A stretch of DNA of 64,000 nucleotides from Candidatus Zixiibacteriota bacterium (lineage in GTDB: Bacteria; Zixibacteria; MSB-5A5; GN15; JAAZOE01): the NCBI GenBank assembly GCA_030668485.1, contig DAOUTW010000021.1, positions 1 through 64,000 of the forward strand, read 5' to 3'. Under the pieces are notes generated by a model, which did no database searches, was not told where the DNA came from, and saw only the letters and a list, made by a program, of their open reading frames with translations. The stretch's first letter is position 1, and each line of letters begins with the position of its first letter. Both the position numbers and the translations under genes were made by a program. Of the stretch, positions 29,369 through 37,588 are shown in pieces.

Positions 29369-30421
29369 TCAATCATGCTTATGTCTGTGATGTAAATCCG
29401 GCCAGTGGGGGTGGGTGTGCTCGGTCGGTTTGTGTTCGTGCAAATGTGAGTGGCGATGGGATGGGTCATGACCGGAATGGGTATGGGTGTGATGCTCGTC
29501 ATCATGACTGTGCGAATGCTCATGCGAAAGAGCATCATGGATATGCTGATGATGATGCTGGTCGCGAAACAGGGCGGTCAATGAAAGCGCCATGACCGCC
29601 GCCGCTGTAATTTGAATGATCGAAATCGATTCCCCAAGAACAATTGCCGCCAGGGCGACTCCGAAAAACGGCGCGCTGGCAAAAAACATCTGCGCCCGGG
29701 TGGCTCCCATGCCCTGGGCCGAGGCGATATACAACGTAATGCTGGCGCCATAAGCAAAGATGCCGACCGCCAGAGCTCCGATAGTAACGGAAACCGAGGC
29801 ATCATAGGAATGCAGAAACAAGCCGATGATAAAATTGACCGATCCGGCGACCAACCCCTTCCACATGGTGCTTTCCGATGGGGTGATGCCGTCGATGAGG
29901 GCGGTGAAATGATTGTCCAACCCCCAGCAGATGCAGGCTCCGGCGACCAGCAAGCCGGCCCATATTCCGGACATTCCCTCGCCAATACTCAATAAGGCTC
30001 CAGCCAGGACTATTCCGGCCACGCCGAGCCATCCGTAACGGCCGAGGTGATCATGGAAAAACAGCCTGCCAAGAACGGCGGTGGCGACCAGTTCAAGGTT
30101 GAGCCACATGGAGACGGAAGCGGCGGAAGCCAGTTGCAGTCCCAGCAGGAGTAGCACCGGGCCGAGCAGGCCGCCGAACAAGACCGCGCCGCCCAGACGC
30201 CATTGATTGCTGCGGGACATCCGCCAGGGTGGGCGCCAGGTGCGACGGCGAATAACAACGGCGAGAACTCCGATAACCGCGCCCATATAGAGCAGTCCCG
30301 CCAGTTGGAAAGCGGTCAGGTTGCCCAATAGCGCTTTGCTGGCCGGGGTTGCGGCTCCGAAAAGAGCGGCAGAAAATAGTGCCAGGCTCACCGAATAGGT
30401 TGTGGAATATCTCGTCGTCAT
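29369..30421 (-). CDS. EamA/DMT-family transporter with a histidine-rich C-terminal tail
   Basis: 350 residues; GGAGAAACA precedes the ATG. The first 285 residues are a ten-helix EamA transporter (FGAATPASKALLGNLTAFQL at the start, GLDNHFTALIDG in the loop before repeat 2, ASAQGMGATRAQMFFA later). The last 62 residues are almost a pure His/Asp/Glu/Ser/Thr tail with 26 histidines, in the form HxHxH and DEHHTHTHS. The tail is likely soluble and would bind Zn, Ni, Co or Cu, so a role in metal handling is plausible; the EamA core itself gives no substrate. It is convergent with tex. Confidence 0.88.
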   Translation of the reverse strand: MTTRYSTTYSVSLALFSAALFGAATPASKALLGNLTAFQLAGLLYMGAVIGVLAVVIRRRTWRPPWRMSRSNQWRLGGAVLFGGLLGPVLLLLGLQLASAASVSMWLNLELVATAVLGRLFFHDHLGRYGWLGVAGIVLAGALLSIGEGMSGIWAGLLVAGACICWGLDNHFTALIDGITPSESTMWKGLVAGSVNFIIGLFLHSYDASVSVTIGALAVGIFAYGASITLYIASAQGMGATRAQMFFASAPFFGVALAAIVLGESISIIQITAAAVMALSLTALFRDQHHHQHIHDALSHEHSHSHDDEHHTHTHSGHDPSHRHSHLHEHKPTEHTHPHWPDLHHRHKHD

Positions 30422-30611
30422 TGTTTCTCCGATTAATGAAGATACGTTGGCAGGAACTAATATGAAAGTTCAAACATGGTGCTTTACCTGATAGTGGGCG
30501 AAGCGATTTGGGCATGAGGTCTTTGACTTGCTGGCAGGTGTGGGGCATGGAATATCACATGCCTTGATAAATGAGGTCGTCGCATATTATGATGAGAAAT
30601 CGAAATTGTGA

Positions 30612-30636
30612 GGTCGGCTTAATATCCGAGCCGACC
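30612..30636 (-). terminator. Hairpin directly after the sorting-domain protein gene
   Basis: GGTCGGCT (30612-30619) pairs with AGCCGACC (30629-30636); loop 9 bases. It abuts the stop codon at 30638. A strong T-run is missing on the minus strand. Confidence 0.5.
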
Positions 30637-30637
30637 C

Positions 30638-32782
30638 CTATTTTGACAGAATCATTCGCTTCGACGAAGTGTATTCACCGGCTGTCAGGCGGTAGAGATA
30701 TATTCCTGACACAACCTTTTTACCGCTTTTATCACATCCATCCCAGGTTACGGCATGTTCTCCCGCAGGAAGGCGTTTATCCGCAAGGGTGTTGACTTTC
30801 TGGCCGATGATATTGAAGATTTCGAGAGTGACTTCGGCCACCCTTGGAATCGAAAAGCGAATCTCGGTCGATGGATTAAAAGGATTGGGATGATTCTGTG
30901 ACAGCGAATAATCCGATGGTAAAAATGCCTCGTCCCAGTCATTAACGTCACTATAGGTGTCTGTCACCACGATATTGTCATGCAGGTCGGCGGCTTGGAT
31001 TTCAATCAACTCACCAGCACCGGTGTATGAAAACAGGCGGCACATGTTGAATTCCGGAGGATCGGTTACCGGATCAGGATAGACTATAATTCTTGTTATC
31101 CCTGAATCATGTGCATAGCCAAGGTTCAGGTAGGACATTTCGAGATCGAGGGTGGGGATTATTTCTCCCATGAATACCATGTAAACCGCCGCCAGTTTAT
31201 TATACGGTGAGCCAACATAGACGACCCGGCTATCCGGGTGCCAAGTGAAATCAGCTGTGATTGTATCCGGGACGACAGTCCCCTCGCACGGTTCAGCATT
31301 TCCTACAATAACCTGGGCCAGGCGCATAAAATCCTCAAGCCGAAGTGGAATATCGTCGCAATTTACATCACTCGAATATTTACTTGCCTCGACATGAAAA
31401 CCAAAAGCATGGATGCCCTGCAGGAAATAATCTCGAAACATAACCCAGTCGGCGATTTCGTTCGCAAGCCCGTTGACATTAATATCACCACGAGCATCTA
31501 TAGAAAAGCATTGTATTTCGATTCCGCCGTTGATGAAGTCAACGAAGCGGACGGGGGTCACCCTGTCGCCGTCCAGACATGGAACATCCGGGGCGCCCCA
31601 ATAGCCTGGGAATCCGTATTCATAATCCTGAATCTGGCTGCCATCGAAATCGTAGATATGGCGGTTGAGTGCCAGACTGTCACCATGTGGACCCACTGCA
31701 ATGGTGTTATCGCCGCAATCCATCCAGTAGAAACGGATCGGCAGGAATGTGCATTCCAAGGTACGGTCATTGCTGACGAAGAATGTCATTGTGGCGATAT
31801 GATCGACGTTGTCGAGACATTCCCTGTCAGGGTGGTGGGGGCCGTTGTTGGTTTCAGCCATACCGACCAGACGCACCAGACCGGAGGGGCAACTTTCACC
31901 ACAATTGCCATTCCAGTTGTAACGATAGGTGAAGTATTCCCAGCCACAGTCAACAAGCTGCTGGTTCAGGGCGGCTTCGGTGAAGGCCAGCGCCGAAGCG
32001 TTATAGCCGACAAGGAAGTTAAAACCACCCATTGATTCGGAATTGTTTTCCAACATCACATCGACGTCAATAAAGTGGCCCTGAAGAACATCATACCTTT
32101 TCTCAATCCATACTTCGTATTGCCCAGGAACTTTTACATGGATTGTGGCATCTTCATAGGTTATACCGTCACTTACATATACCAAAACCTCATGTTCGCC
32201 CACATCGTCTTCGCCCGGCACCCAGGTATACAGTCCATTATCAGCATCTATCTGGCCCGGGCCTTCTTTCAATGAATATCGAAGGACGTCACAAAAATCA
32301 CGATCTGCAGCTATTGGTAACACACGGAGGGTGTCTCCGACTTCAATCGTATAAGACATGGGATCGATATAAATTTCCGGCGGAGTATTAAAAACAAACA
32401 AATAGACGGTGCAGGTATCGCATCTGCCGGATGATCTATGGCAGGCTTGGATAGAGATAAATTTTGGTCCCGGGACGTCTGTCATCGTCGGATAATAATG
32501 CATTCGGCCGGTGACAGGATCAATATCAATATCGCCATCGACATTGGTTTCGGCTATGGCATACCTGATTTTTGAAGAATTGCCGGTTCCTTCCAGATTG
32601 GTCTCATAATTAAAGCGATAAAAGTAGCAATGATTGACACTTACCGTCGAATCGGGGCAGTTGAGAAACCGGGGGCTGTCGGCCACGCTGACATCGGCCC
32701 CTGCCAGCAAAATCAACACTATACAGGCGAGAGTTATCTTTACAGCCCTAAAATTGCCGTTTAACAATAAGGAACCGGTCAT
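30638..32782 (-). CDS. Secreted multidomain protein with cohesin-like, dockerin-like and C-terminal sorting domains
   Basis: 714 residues from the ATG at 32782, chosen because GGAGGGG lies at ideal distance; an earlier in-frame ATG (32821) does not have one. A signal peptide (ending near VSVADS) is followed by two Ig/cadherin-like domains (to about residue 220), a cohesin-like domain (YNASALAFTEAALNQ...SCPSGLVRLVGMAETNNG...CTFLPIRFYWMDCGD, about 225-400), a dockerin-like pair of helices (SIDARGDINVNGLANEIADW...DVNCDDIPLRLEDFMRLAQ) and, at the end, QNHPNPFNPSTEIRFSIP...SGIYLYRLTAG, a FlgD-like/type IX-style sorting domain. It is likely exported and attached or released at the surface. The function is unknown. 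Confidence 0.85.
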   Translation of the reverse strand: MTGSLLLNGNFRAVKITLACIVLILLAGADVSVADSPRFLNCPDSTVSVNHCYFYRFNYETNLEGTGNSSKIRYAIAETNVDGDIDIDPVTGRMHYYPTMTDVPGPKFISIQACHRSSGRCDTCTVYLFVFNTPPEIYIDPMSYTIEVGDTLRVLPIAADRDFCDVLRYSLKEGPGQIDADNGLYTWVPGEDDVGEHEVLVYVSDGITYEDATIHVKVPGQYEVWIEKRYDVLQGHFIDVDVMLENNSESMGGFNFLVGYNASALAFTEAALNQQLVDCGWEYFTYRYNWNGNCGESCPSGLVRLVGMAETNNGPHHPDRECLDNVDHIATMTFFVSNDRTLECTFLPIRFYWMDCGDNTIAVGPHGDSLALNRHIYDFDGSQIQDYEYGFPGYWGAPDVPCLDGDRVTPVRFVDFINGGIEIQCFSIDARGDINVNGLANEIADWVMFRDYFLQGIHAFGFHVEASKYSSDVNCDDIPLRLEDFMRLAQVIVGNAEPCEGTVVPDTITADFTWHPDSRVVYVGSPYNKLAAVYMVFMGEIIPTLDLEMSYLNLGYAHDSGITRIIVYPDPVTDPPEFNMCRLFSYTGAGELIEIQAADLHDNIVVTDTYSDVNDWDEAFLPSDYSLSQNHPNPFNPSTEIRFSIPRVAEVTLEIFNIIGQKVNTLADKRLPAGEHAVTWDGCDKSGKKVVSGIYLYRLTAGEYTSSKRMILSK

Positions 32783-32838
32783 AATATTTCCCCTCCGCAG
32801 GAAGTCATTTAAAGATAGCAATACCGGGAAGTAGTCCG

Positions 32839-32857
32839 TTATGTTAATATAACATAA
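32839..32857. promoter_or_regulatory. Inverted repeat upstream of the sorting-domain protein gene
   Basis: TTATGTTA (32839-32846) and TAACATAA (32850-32857) separated by ATA, about 57 bases upstream of the minus-strand start codon. The position fits an operator or promoter element. No known regulator matches from sequence alone. Confidence 0.35.
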
Positions 32858-32959
32858 ACAGGCGAGTTGTCAATATTATATTCCCGGAGGTCGGGCAGGA
32901 CTACTTAGCAGGATCGCAGGGATTTTGCTCTGCAGTACTGAACATTTTTCGTCCGGGCC

Positions 32960-32979
32960 GAAAAGTCGCCTGCAGGCGA
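32960..32979 (-). terminator. Possible terminator after the histidine kinase gene
   Basis: The perfect palindrome TCGCCTGCAGGCGA (32966-32979) lies 4 bases after the kinase stop and is followed on the minus strand by CTTTTC. The stem is short (5 pairs). Confidence 0.5.
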
Positions 32980-32982
32980 TTA

Positions 32983-34461
32983 CTAATTCTCGGTGCGGTC
33001 GGGGGCTTCCGCATTTTCGTCGTCGGCCGCTGGCGTGGTTACTGATTCGTCTATTACCGGACGGACGCGAGGAAGATTGACGATGAACGAACATCCCTGG
33101 CCCACTTCCGATTCAATTTTGATATTGCCGCCGTGAGCTTTGGCGATTTTGTGGGAGATGAAAAGCCCCAGGCCGGTGCCGCCCGCGCCTTTGGAGGAGA
33201 AGAAGAGACTGAACGCTTTTTCGCGGGTTTCCCGGTCCATACCGATACCGTTGTCGGAAACTTTGAAGGTGACGGTGTCGGTATCGCCGGAAATATCCAT
33301 GGTGATATAATGATCGTCCTTTTGCTTGTCAATCCGGCAGGCATCGAGTGAATTTTCGATCAGGTTGATTAACAGCGATCGGACCGCCTGTTTGTCGACC
33401 TCAAACTGTCCGATATTGCCGTTCACTTTACATTCGAGGCCGATATTAATTTTGCCCGCTTTTTCCTGGAGCATACAGCAGATTTCGCGGCCCATTTCAT
33501 CGGCATTGATTGTTTCCCAATCCGGTTCGCGGTCTTTGGCATAATAAAGGATATCCATGACCATCGACCTGATCCGATCGACATTGCGCAGGGCGATTTC
33601 CCATCCTTTGTCAATCCGTTCGCGGTCGTCTTTCTTCAGGCCGGAATTAACCAGGTAAATCCCACCGTCGAGACCGTTGAGGAGACCTTTGATACCATGC
33701 GAGATTGATCCGATCAGGAGTCCGACCGAGGTCAGTTTATCCTGCAGTTGCCGGATAGGAGTGATATCGGTACTCATCTCAATGACGCGCTCGATATCAC
33801 CGTTGGCATCTCTCAGCGGGGCGGTGGTAACAAGAACATTCATCCGGTTCTTATTACGCGAAGTGACAACTTCCTCGTGAGTGCGGATTTCGCCGTCATC
33901 GAAGGTTTGCCGAACCGGACAGGGCATACATGGCTTGGTGCGATGTTTGTAAACCTCGTAACACATATTGCCGTATGAGGTCCCAAACGCCTCGCGGTGG
34001 AGGCGGTTAGCTTCGACTATCCGAAGGTCCTTATCCTGCATGGAAATATAGCACGGGACCTCCTCGAACAGCAGGCGATAACGATCCTGACTGGCGCGAA
34101 GCTGATCCTGCAGAAGCTTGATTTTGGTGAAATCGGCCGACATTTCCATAACCGACGTAATTTCGCCGTTATCGTCGCGGATCGGCGTCGAGAAGACGAT
34201 GACCCAGACTTCGCGGCCGTCGATGGTCTTTACCAGCTCTTCGCTGCGATGCATCTCGCCGTCCATAAAGGTTCGCTCAACGGGGCAATCCTCACATTTC
34301 TCCGGACGCTTTTTGTAGATTTGATAACAATAGCGACCTTCGTAATCCCCGAAGTTTTTTATGAACCGTTCATTGGCGTTGATGATTTTGAAATCCCGAT
34401 CCTGAACGGTGAGAAAACAGGGCATCGAGTTGAAATATGTCTGGTAAATATTTTCCATCAT
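32983..34461 (-). CDS. Soluble histidine kinase with two CxxC-bearing PAS domains
   Basis: 492 residues; CGAGGTGAT precedes the start, which could be either of two adjacent ATG codons (34461 or 34458). Two PAS domains (about 5-118 and 125-240) each carry CY near the middle and a CxxCP(V) loop: Cys45/Cys56/Cys59 and Cys167/Cys178/Cys181. The kinase core has His255 in ISHGIKGLLNG, the N box NLIENSLDA, DNGIGM and GGTGLGL. No membrane segment is present, so it is cytoplasmic. The paired cysteines suggest redox or cluster/heme sensing, which is inference. It lies 35 bases after the iron-sulfur/receiver fusion gene, and the receiver there is the obvious phosphotransfer partner. Confidence 0.92.
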   Translation of the reverse strand: MMENIYQTYFNSMPCFLTVQDRDFKIINANERFIKNFGDYEGRYCYQIYKKRPEKCEDCPVERTFMDGEMHRSEELVKTIDGREVWVIVFSTPIRDDNGEITSVMEMSADFTKIKLLQDQLRASQDRYRLLFEEVPCYISMQDKDLRIVEANRLHREAFGTSYGNMCYEVYKHRTKPCMPCPVRQTFDDGEIRTHEEVVTSRNKNRMNVLVTTAPLRDANGDIERVIEMSTDITPIRQLQDKLTSVGLLIGSISHGIKGLLNGLDGGIYLVNSGLKKDDRERIDKGWEIALRNVDRIRSMVMDILYYAKDREPDWETINADEMGREICCMLQEKAGKINIGLECKVNGNIGQFEVDKQAVRSLLINLIENSLDACRIDKQKDDHYITMDISGDTDTVTFKVSDNGIGMDRETREKAFSLFFSSKGAGGTGLGLFISHKIAKAHGGNIKIESEVGQGCSFIVNLPRVRPVIDESVTTPAADDENAEAPDRTEN

Positions 34462-34496
34462 ATCACCTCGGTGTAACGGATGATTTCTGCGCCGGC

Positions 34497-36233
34497 TTAC
34501 TTCTCATGAACCAGTTCCAGGATCTTTCTGACATTGACCAAGAGACCTTCCTCGGTAATCGGTTTGTCGAGATATCCTTCGGGCGGCAGAACTTGACGAT
34601 CATAAATCAGCTTCCGCAATTCCGGCTTGCCGGTAATAATACATACCGGTATCGATTTCAAATCATCGAGACTCCGCAATTCTTCAAACACCTCGATGCC
34701 GCTCTTACCCGGCATGCTTATATCGAGGGTCATCATATCCGGTTTTTCCTTCTGAGCTATTGCTATCGCCTCATCGCCGCTGTAGGCCTTGAATACGGTG
34801 GCCCCATTATCCTCGAGAATGGCGGAGATGAAGGTTACGATATCAGGCTCATCGTCGATTACGAGTATCTTGCGTCCGGCCAGAGCCTCGGCTTCGGCAG
34901 GGACCTCACCAACCGGCACCGCTACCTTCTTTTCGATTACCAGGGCATTGGCTACCAGGTTGACCAGTTGGGTGACCTGCATGCCGAGTTTGTAATGCTT
35001 GATAAGATCGGCCAGGCCGTCGACGCAGTTGTGACAGGAGGTGACGACGATTTCGGCGCCAGTCGCCTTTAGCTGGTCGGCCTTGATTTTGGCCGATTTT
35101 AGACGTTGTGGTGTGTACTCCGACATCGACATCGCTCCGCCGCCGCCGGTGCAACAATAGTTCTCGGCCCGGTTGGGATACATTTCCCGGAAATCGCTGC
35201 AGACCAGATTCAGTAATTCGCGCGGCTCTTCAGTGAGGCCGCAACTGCGGGCATTGTTGCAGGAATCGTGAAATGTAACCGGAGTGGTGTTTTTGGATTT
35301 GTCGACCTTGATGCGGCCTTCTTTAATATACCGCAGCATGGTGTCGACCGAGCTTTCCATGACGAAATCGACGTTCATTTTGGCCCAGTTCGGTCCCTCG
35401 CAGCGGGTCGAACGATAACCGTGGCCGCATTCGGAGATGACCAGTGTCTTACCGCGAAGTTCGGTCACTTTATCATAAAGCCTTTTGGCTACTGCACCAC
35501 CGAGGTCGTCGTCGCCGGAGAAGAGACCGAAGTTGGTCATATCCCAGCCTTCACTCGGCATGGTCCAGTCTTCTCCCGCCGCATAGAAAATCAGAGCAGC
35601 GTCCGAGATTGTACGGGGATCGTATTTGACCTCGCGGGGGTTGATGGAGTAGACTATGTCGGCATCCATCTTGTCGATCGGGATAGTGGCTTTGGGGTCA
35701 CTGTGTTCGGCCTCCATTTCTTCGGAGAGCCATTCGAGGGTATCGACATAATCTTCTTTAAGGACACCCATCTGGTTGCCGATTTCCCATTGATCTTTAC
35801 TGACAACCGCGACACCTTCAGGCATGACACCGACCGAAACCAGCAGGCCGCGGGCCATACGGTTGAAGGTGGCATAATCGACGCCCATGGGGCAATTGAT
35901 GGAACAGCGCCGGCAATTGGTGCATTTACCGAAGACGGTATCCTTGAGTTCTTCCAGTTCGTCATCGGTATAAACGCTTTTGGCGCTGACCCACCAGGGG
36001 ATAACTCGGCCGGTCCAGTCGAAATGGCGTTTGAAGAGCTTTCTTATCTTATCGGCTTTGTAGGCCGGGGCATAGGTCACGTCACCCGGATTGGCCAGCA
36101 CGTAATGGCAGGCGTCGGTGCACATGCCGCAATGGACACAGGCGGCCAGCGATCCGACCATCTGGCGGTTGAGTTTTTTGCCCATCCGTTCAAGGACTTT
36201 TTGCGCTTTATATGATCTGACGTTGTTATTCAT
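34497..36233 (-). CDS. HdrD/TmcB-like iron-sulfur oxidoreductase fused to a response-regulator receiver domain
   Basis: 578 residues from the ATG at 36233 (GGAGATAAAG upstream); an earlier in-frame start lies inside the preceding gene. Two [4Fe-4S] motifs come first: Cys32-35-38-42 (CVHCGMCTDAC) and Cys104-107-110-114 (CTNCRRCSINC). Then an HdrD-type cysteine-rich region: ECGHGYRSTRC, FHDSCNNARSCG, YCCTGGGGA, SCHNC. Residues 453-578 are a complete receiver: Asp460/Asp461, phospho-acceptor Asp504 (TLDISMPGKSG), Thr534 and Lys557 (GYLDKPI). The front part matches TmcB/HmcF/DsrK-type subunits, which exchange electrons with a membrane cytochrome b. The membrane partner is encoded just upstream. 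A receiver attached to such an enzyme suggests control of electron flow by phosphorylation. Confidence 0.93.
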   Translation of the reverse strand: MNNNVRSYKAQKVLERMGKKLNRQMVGSLAACVHCGMCTDACHYVLANPGDVTYAPAYKADKIRKLFKRHFDWTGRVIPWWVSAKSVYTDDELEELKDTVFGKCTNCRRCSINCPMGVDYATFNRMARGLLVSVGVMPEGVAVVSKDQWEIGNQMGVLKEDYVDTLEWLSEEMEAEHSDPKATIPIDKMDADIVYSINPREVKYDPRTISDAALIFYAAGEDWTMPSEGWDMTNFGLFSGDDDLGGAVAKRLYDKVTELRGKTLVISECGHGYRSTRCEGPNWAKMNVDFVMESSVDTMLRYIKEGRIKVDKSKNTTPVTFHDSCNNARSCGLTEEPRELLNLVCSDFREMYPNRAENYCCTGGGGAMSMSEYTPQRLKSAKIKADQLKATGAEIVVTSCHNCVDGLADLIKHYKLGMQVTQLVNLVANALVIEKKVAVPVGEVPAEAEALAGRKILVIDDEPDIVTFISAILEDNGATVFKAYSGDEAIAIAQKEKPDMMTLDISMPGKSGIEVFEELRSLDDLKSIPVCIITGKPELRKLIYDRQVLPPEGYLDKPITEEGLLVNVRKILELVHEK

Positions 36234-36267
36234 CTTTATCTCCAATACTTGATCTTTACACAGCTTT

Positions 36268-36954
36268 TCAGTTCTGAGTTCGAGGAGCACGCCGAATCGG
36301 ATAGACTCCGCGATGACCCATGGTTCTGCCCAGGTAGTACCGCGTGAATGGATAATACAGGTAATGCGATATCTTGCTGAAGGGCACGTACATCAAGAAG
36401 AATGCGGTCAGGAAGAAATAGGTCAGCAGATGCCATTCACCGTTGACGGTGCTGTTGGGAACGGCAAAGAAGGCAAAACCGAACCAGACTGTCAGAAGCA
36501 GAAGGGAGAAATAATCATCGGGGGTGCTGATTGCCCTGATATATTTGGCGAAAATACGGCGGATCATCCGGCCAACGCCGATGGCGAAGGCGGCGCCGAC
36601 GGAAATCTGCAAGATCAGAACCAGAAGTGAAGATTCAAGCAGCGATGGGGCGTATGGGATGACAAATGACAACCCGATGGCGGACACGACTCCGAGGTGG
36701 AAAAGTACGAATTGAATGTAAAAGAAAAACTGGGTACGGGTACTTTCCATCGCCCACGGTGACGCGATATTCAGCCAGGAATATATTATTCCCCTACGGG
36801 GGGTTGTATATCCTGCCGTACCGGTCGGCGCCTGGCGGTCACCTCCGGCTTTGAACCGTAACAGCCAGGTAAGGCGCAGGGTATAGACGATAGCCATAAA
36901 CACCAGGGCAACCTCCTGGAGAATATGCTCGGAAAAATGCAAGAGATCGCTCAC
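36268..36954 (-). CDS. NarI/TmcC-like membrane cytochrome b subunit
   Basis: 228 residues from a GTG at 36954 with a perfect ribosome site (AAAGGAGGCGTT); the start overlaps the macrodomain gene stop as GTGA. Five to six hydrophobic segments with well-placed His residues (LHFSEHILQ at the start, FHLGVVSAIG, WHLLTYFFLT, KISHYLYYPFTRYY at the end) fit a diheme membrane subunit like TmcC/DsrM/NarI. This would exchange electrons between the quinone pool and the iron-sulfur subunit encoded next. Together they resemble Tmc or Dsr membrane modules of sulfate reducers but without a multiheme cytochrome c gene beside them. Confidence 0.87.
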   Translation of the reverse strand: MSDLLHFSEHILQEVALVFMAIVYTLRLTWLLRFKAGGDRQAPTGTAGYTTPRRGIIYSWLNIASPWAMESTRTQFFFYIQFVLFHLGVVSAIGLSFVIPYAPSLLESSLLVLILQISVGAAFAIGVGRMIRRIFAKYIRAISTPDDYFSLLLLTVWFGFAFFAVPNSTVNGEWHLLTYFFLTAFFLMYVPFSKISHYLYYPFTRYYLGRTMGHRGVYPIRRAPRTQN

Positions 36955-37502
36955 AACGCCTCCTTTACGGTTTGACCCAGAGCGGCAAAGCGCGCCTGGA
37001 AAGGTTCATATTCACGGGTGTCGAGAAGCCAAAGGCTGATTTCTTTGATAGCGGTTTGGCCTTTAAGGTATTCAGCAATGGTACTGATGGTTATGTCGGC
37101 GCTCAACTCCAGCGGCACGCCGTAAAATCCGCAGCACATGGCCGGGAAGGCGACCTGAGAGATATTGGCCTCATCCGCTTTCTTTAAGATGTTCTCGACA
37201 GTCTTTTTCAGCTTACCTTCAGTATCTTCTTCCATAAACATCGGTCCCACGGCATGGATAATATAATTCGATTTCATCTCACCGGCCGATGAAATCACCA
37301 CTTCGGTGGTTTTGATCGGGGCCAGATCATTCAATTCTTTCTGTATCGATGGACCGCCTCGAATTGTAATGGCGGTTCCGAATCCTGAGCCCAGTTTCAG
37401 ATCGTTTTGGGCGCAGAAAACAAATGAATCGACTTCGAGGTCCGCGATGTCCCCTATTTGCAGACTAAAAGTCGTATTTCCGATTTTTAATGATTCGGAC
37501 AT
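36951..37502 (-). CDS. Macrodomain protein
   Basis: 183 residues. The macro (ADP-ribose-binding) fold is clear: GDIADLEVDSFVFCAQNDL at the start, a Gly-rich GSGFGTAITIRGG in place of the usual GGGVAGAI loop, YIIHAVGPMF and VAFPAMCCGFYGVPLE later. These proteins bind or remove ADP-ribose, O-acetyl-ADP-ribose or related nucleotides. GAGGAGAGGT lies before the ATG. The stop overlaps the membrane cytochrome b gene, so the two are translationally coupled, an unusual partnership. A hydrolase activity cannot be decided from sequence. Confidence 0.9.
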   Translation of the reverse strand: MSESLKIGNTTFSLQIGDIADLEVDSFVFCAQNDLKLGSGFGTAITIRGGPSIQKELNDLAPIKTTEVVISSAGEMKSNYIIHAVGPMFMEEDTEGKLKKTVENILKKADEANISQVAFPAMCCGFYGVPLELSADITISTIAEYLKGQTAIKEISLWLLDTREYEPFQARFAALGQTVKEAL

Positions 37503-37588
37503 ATAACCTCTCCTCAGATATCCCTAAGTTGCTAATTGTTTATTGAAAAAGAACATTGGCCTTTATAAGCCAATCCTACGCTCGTAAT

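Noticed and set aside
29317-29595. Plus-strand reading frame opposite the His-rich tail of the EamA transporter
   Set aside because: It is the antisense of CAT/CAC-rich codons and has no ribosome site or family pattern.
35268-36215. Plus-strand frame of 315 codons opposite the iron-sulfur/receiver gene
   Set aside because: Antisense of a gene with complete cysteine and receiver motifs.
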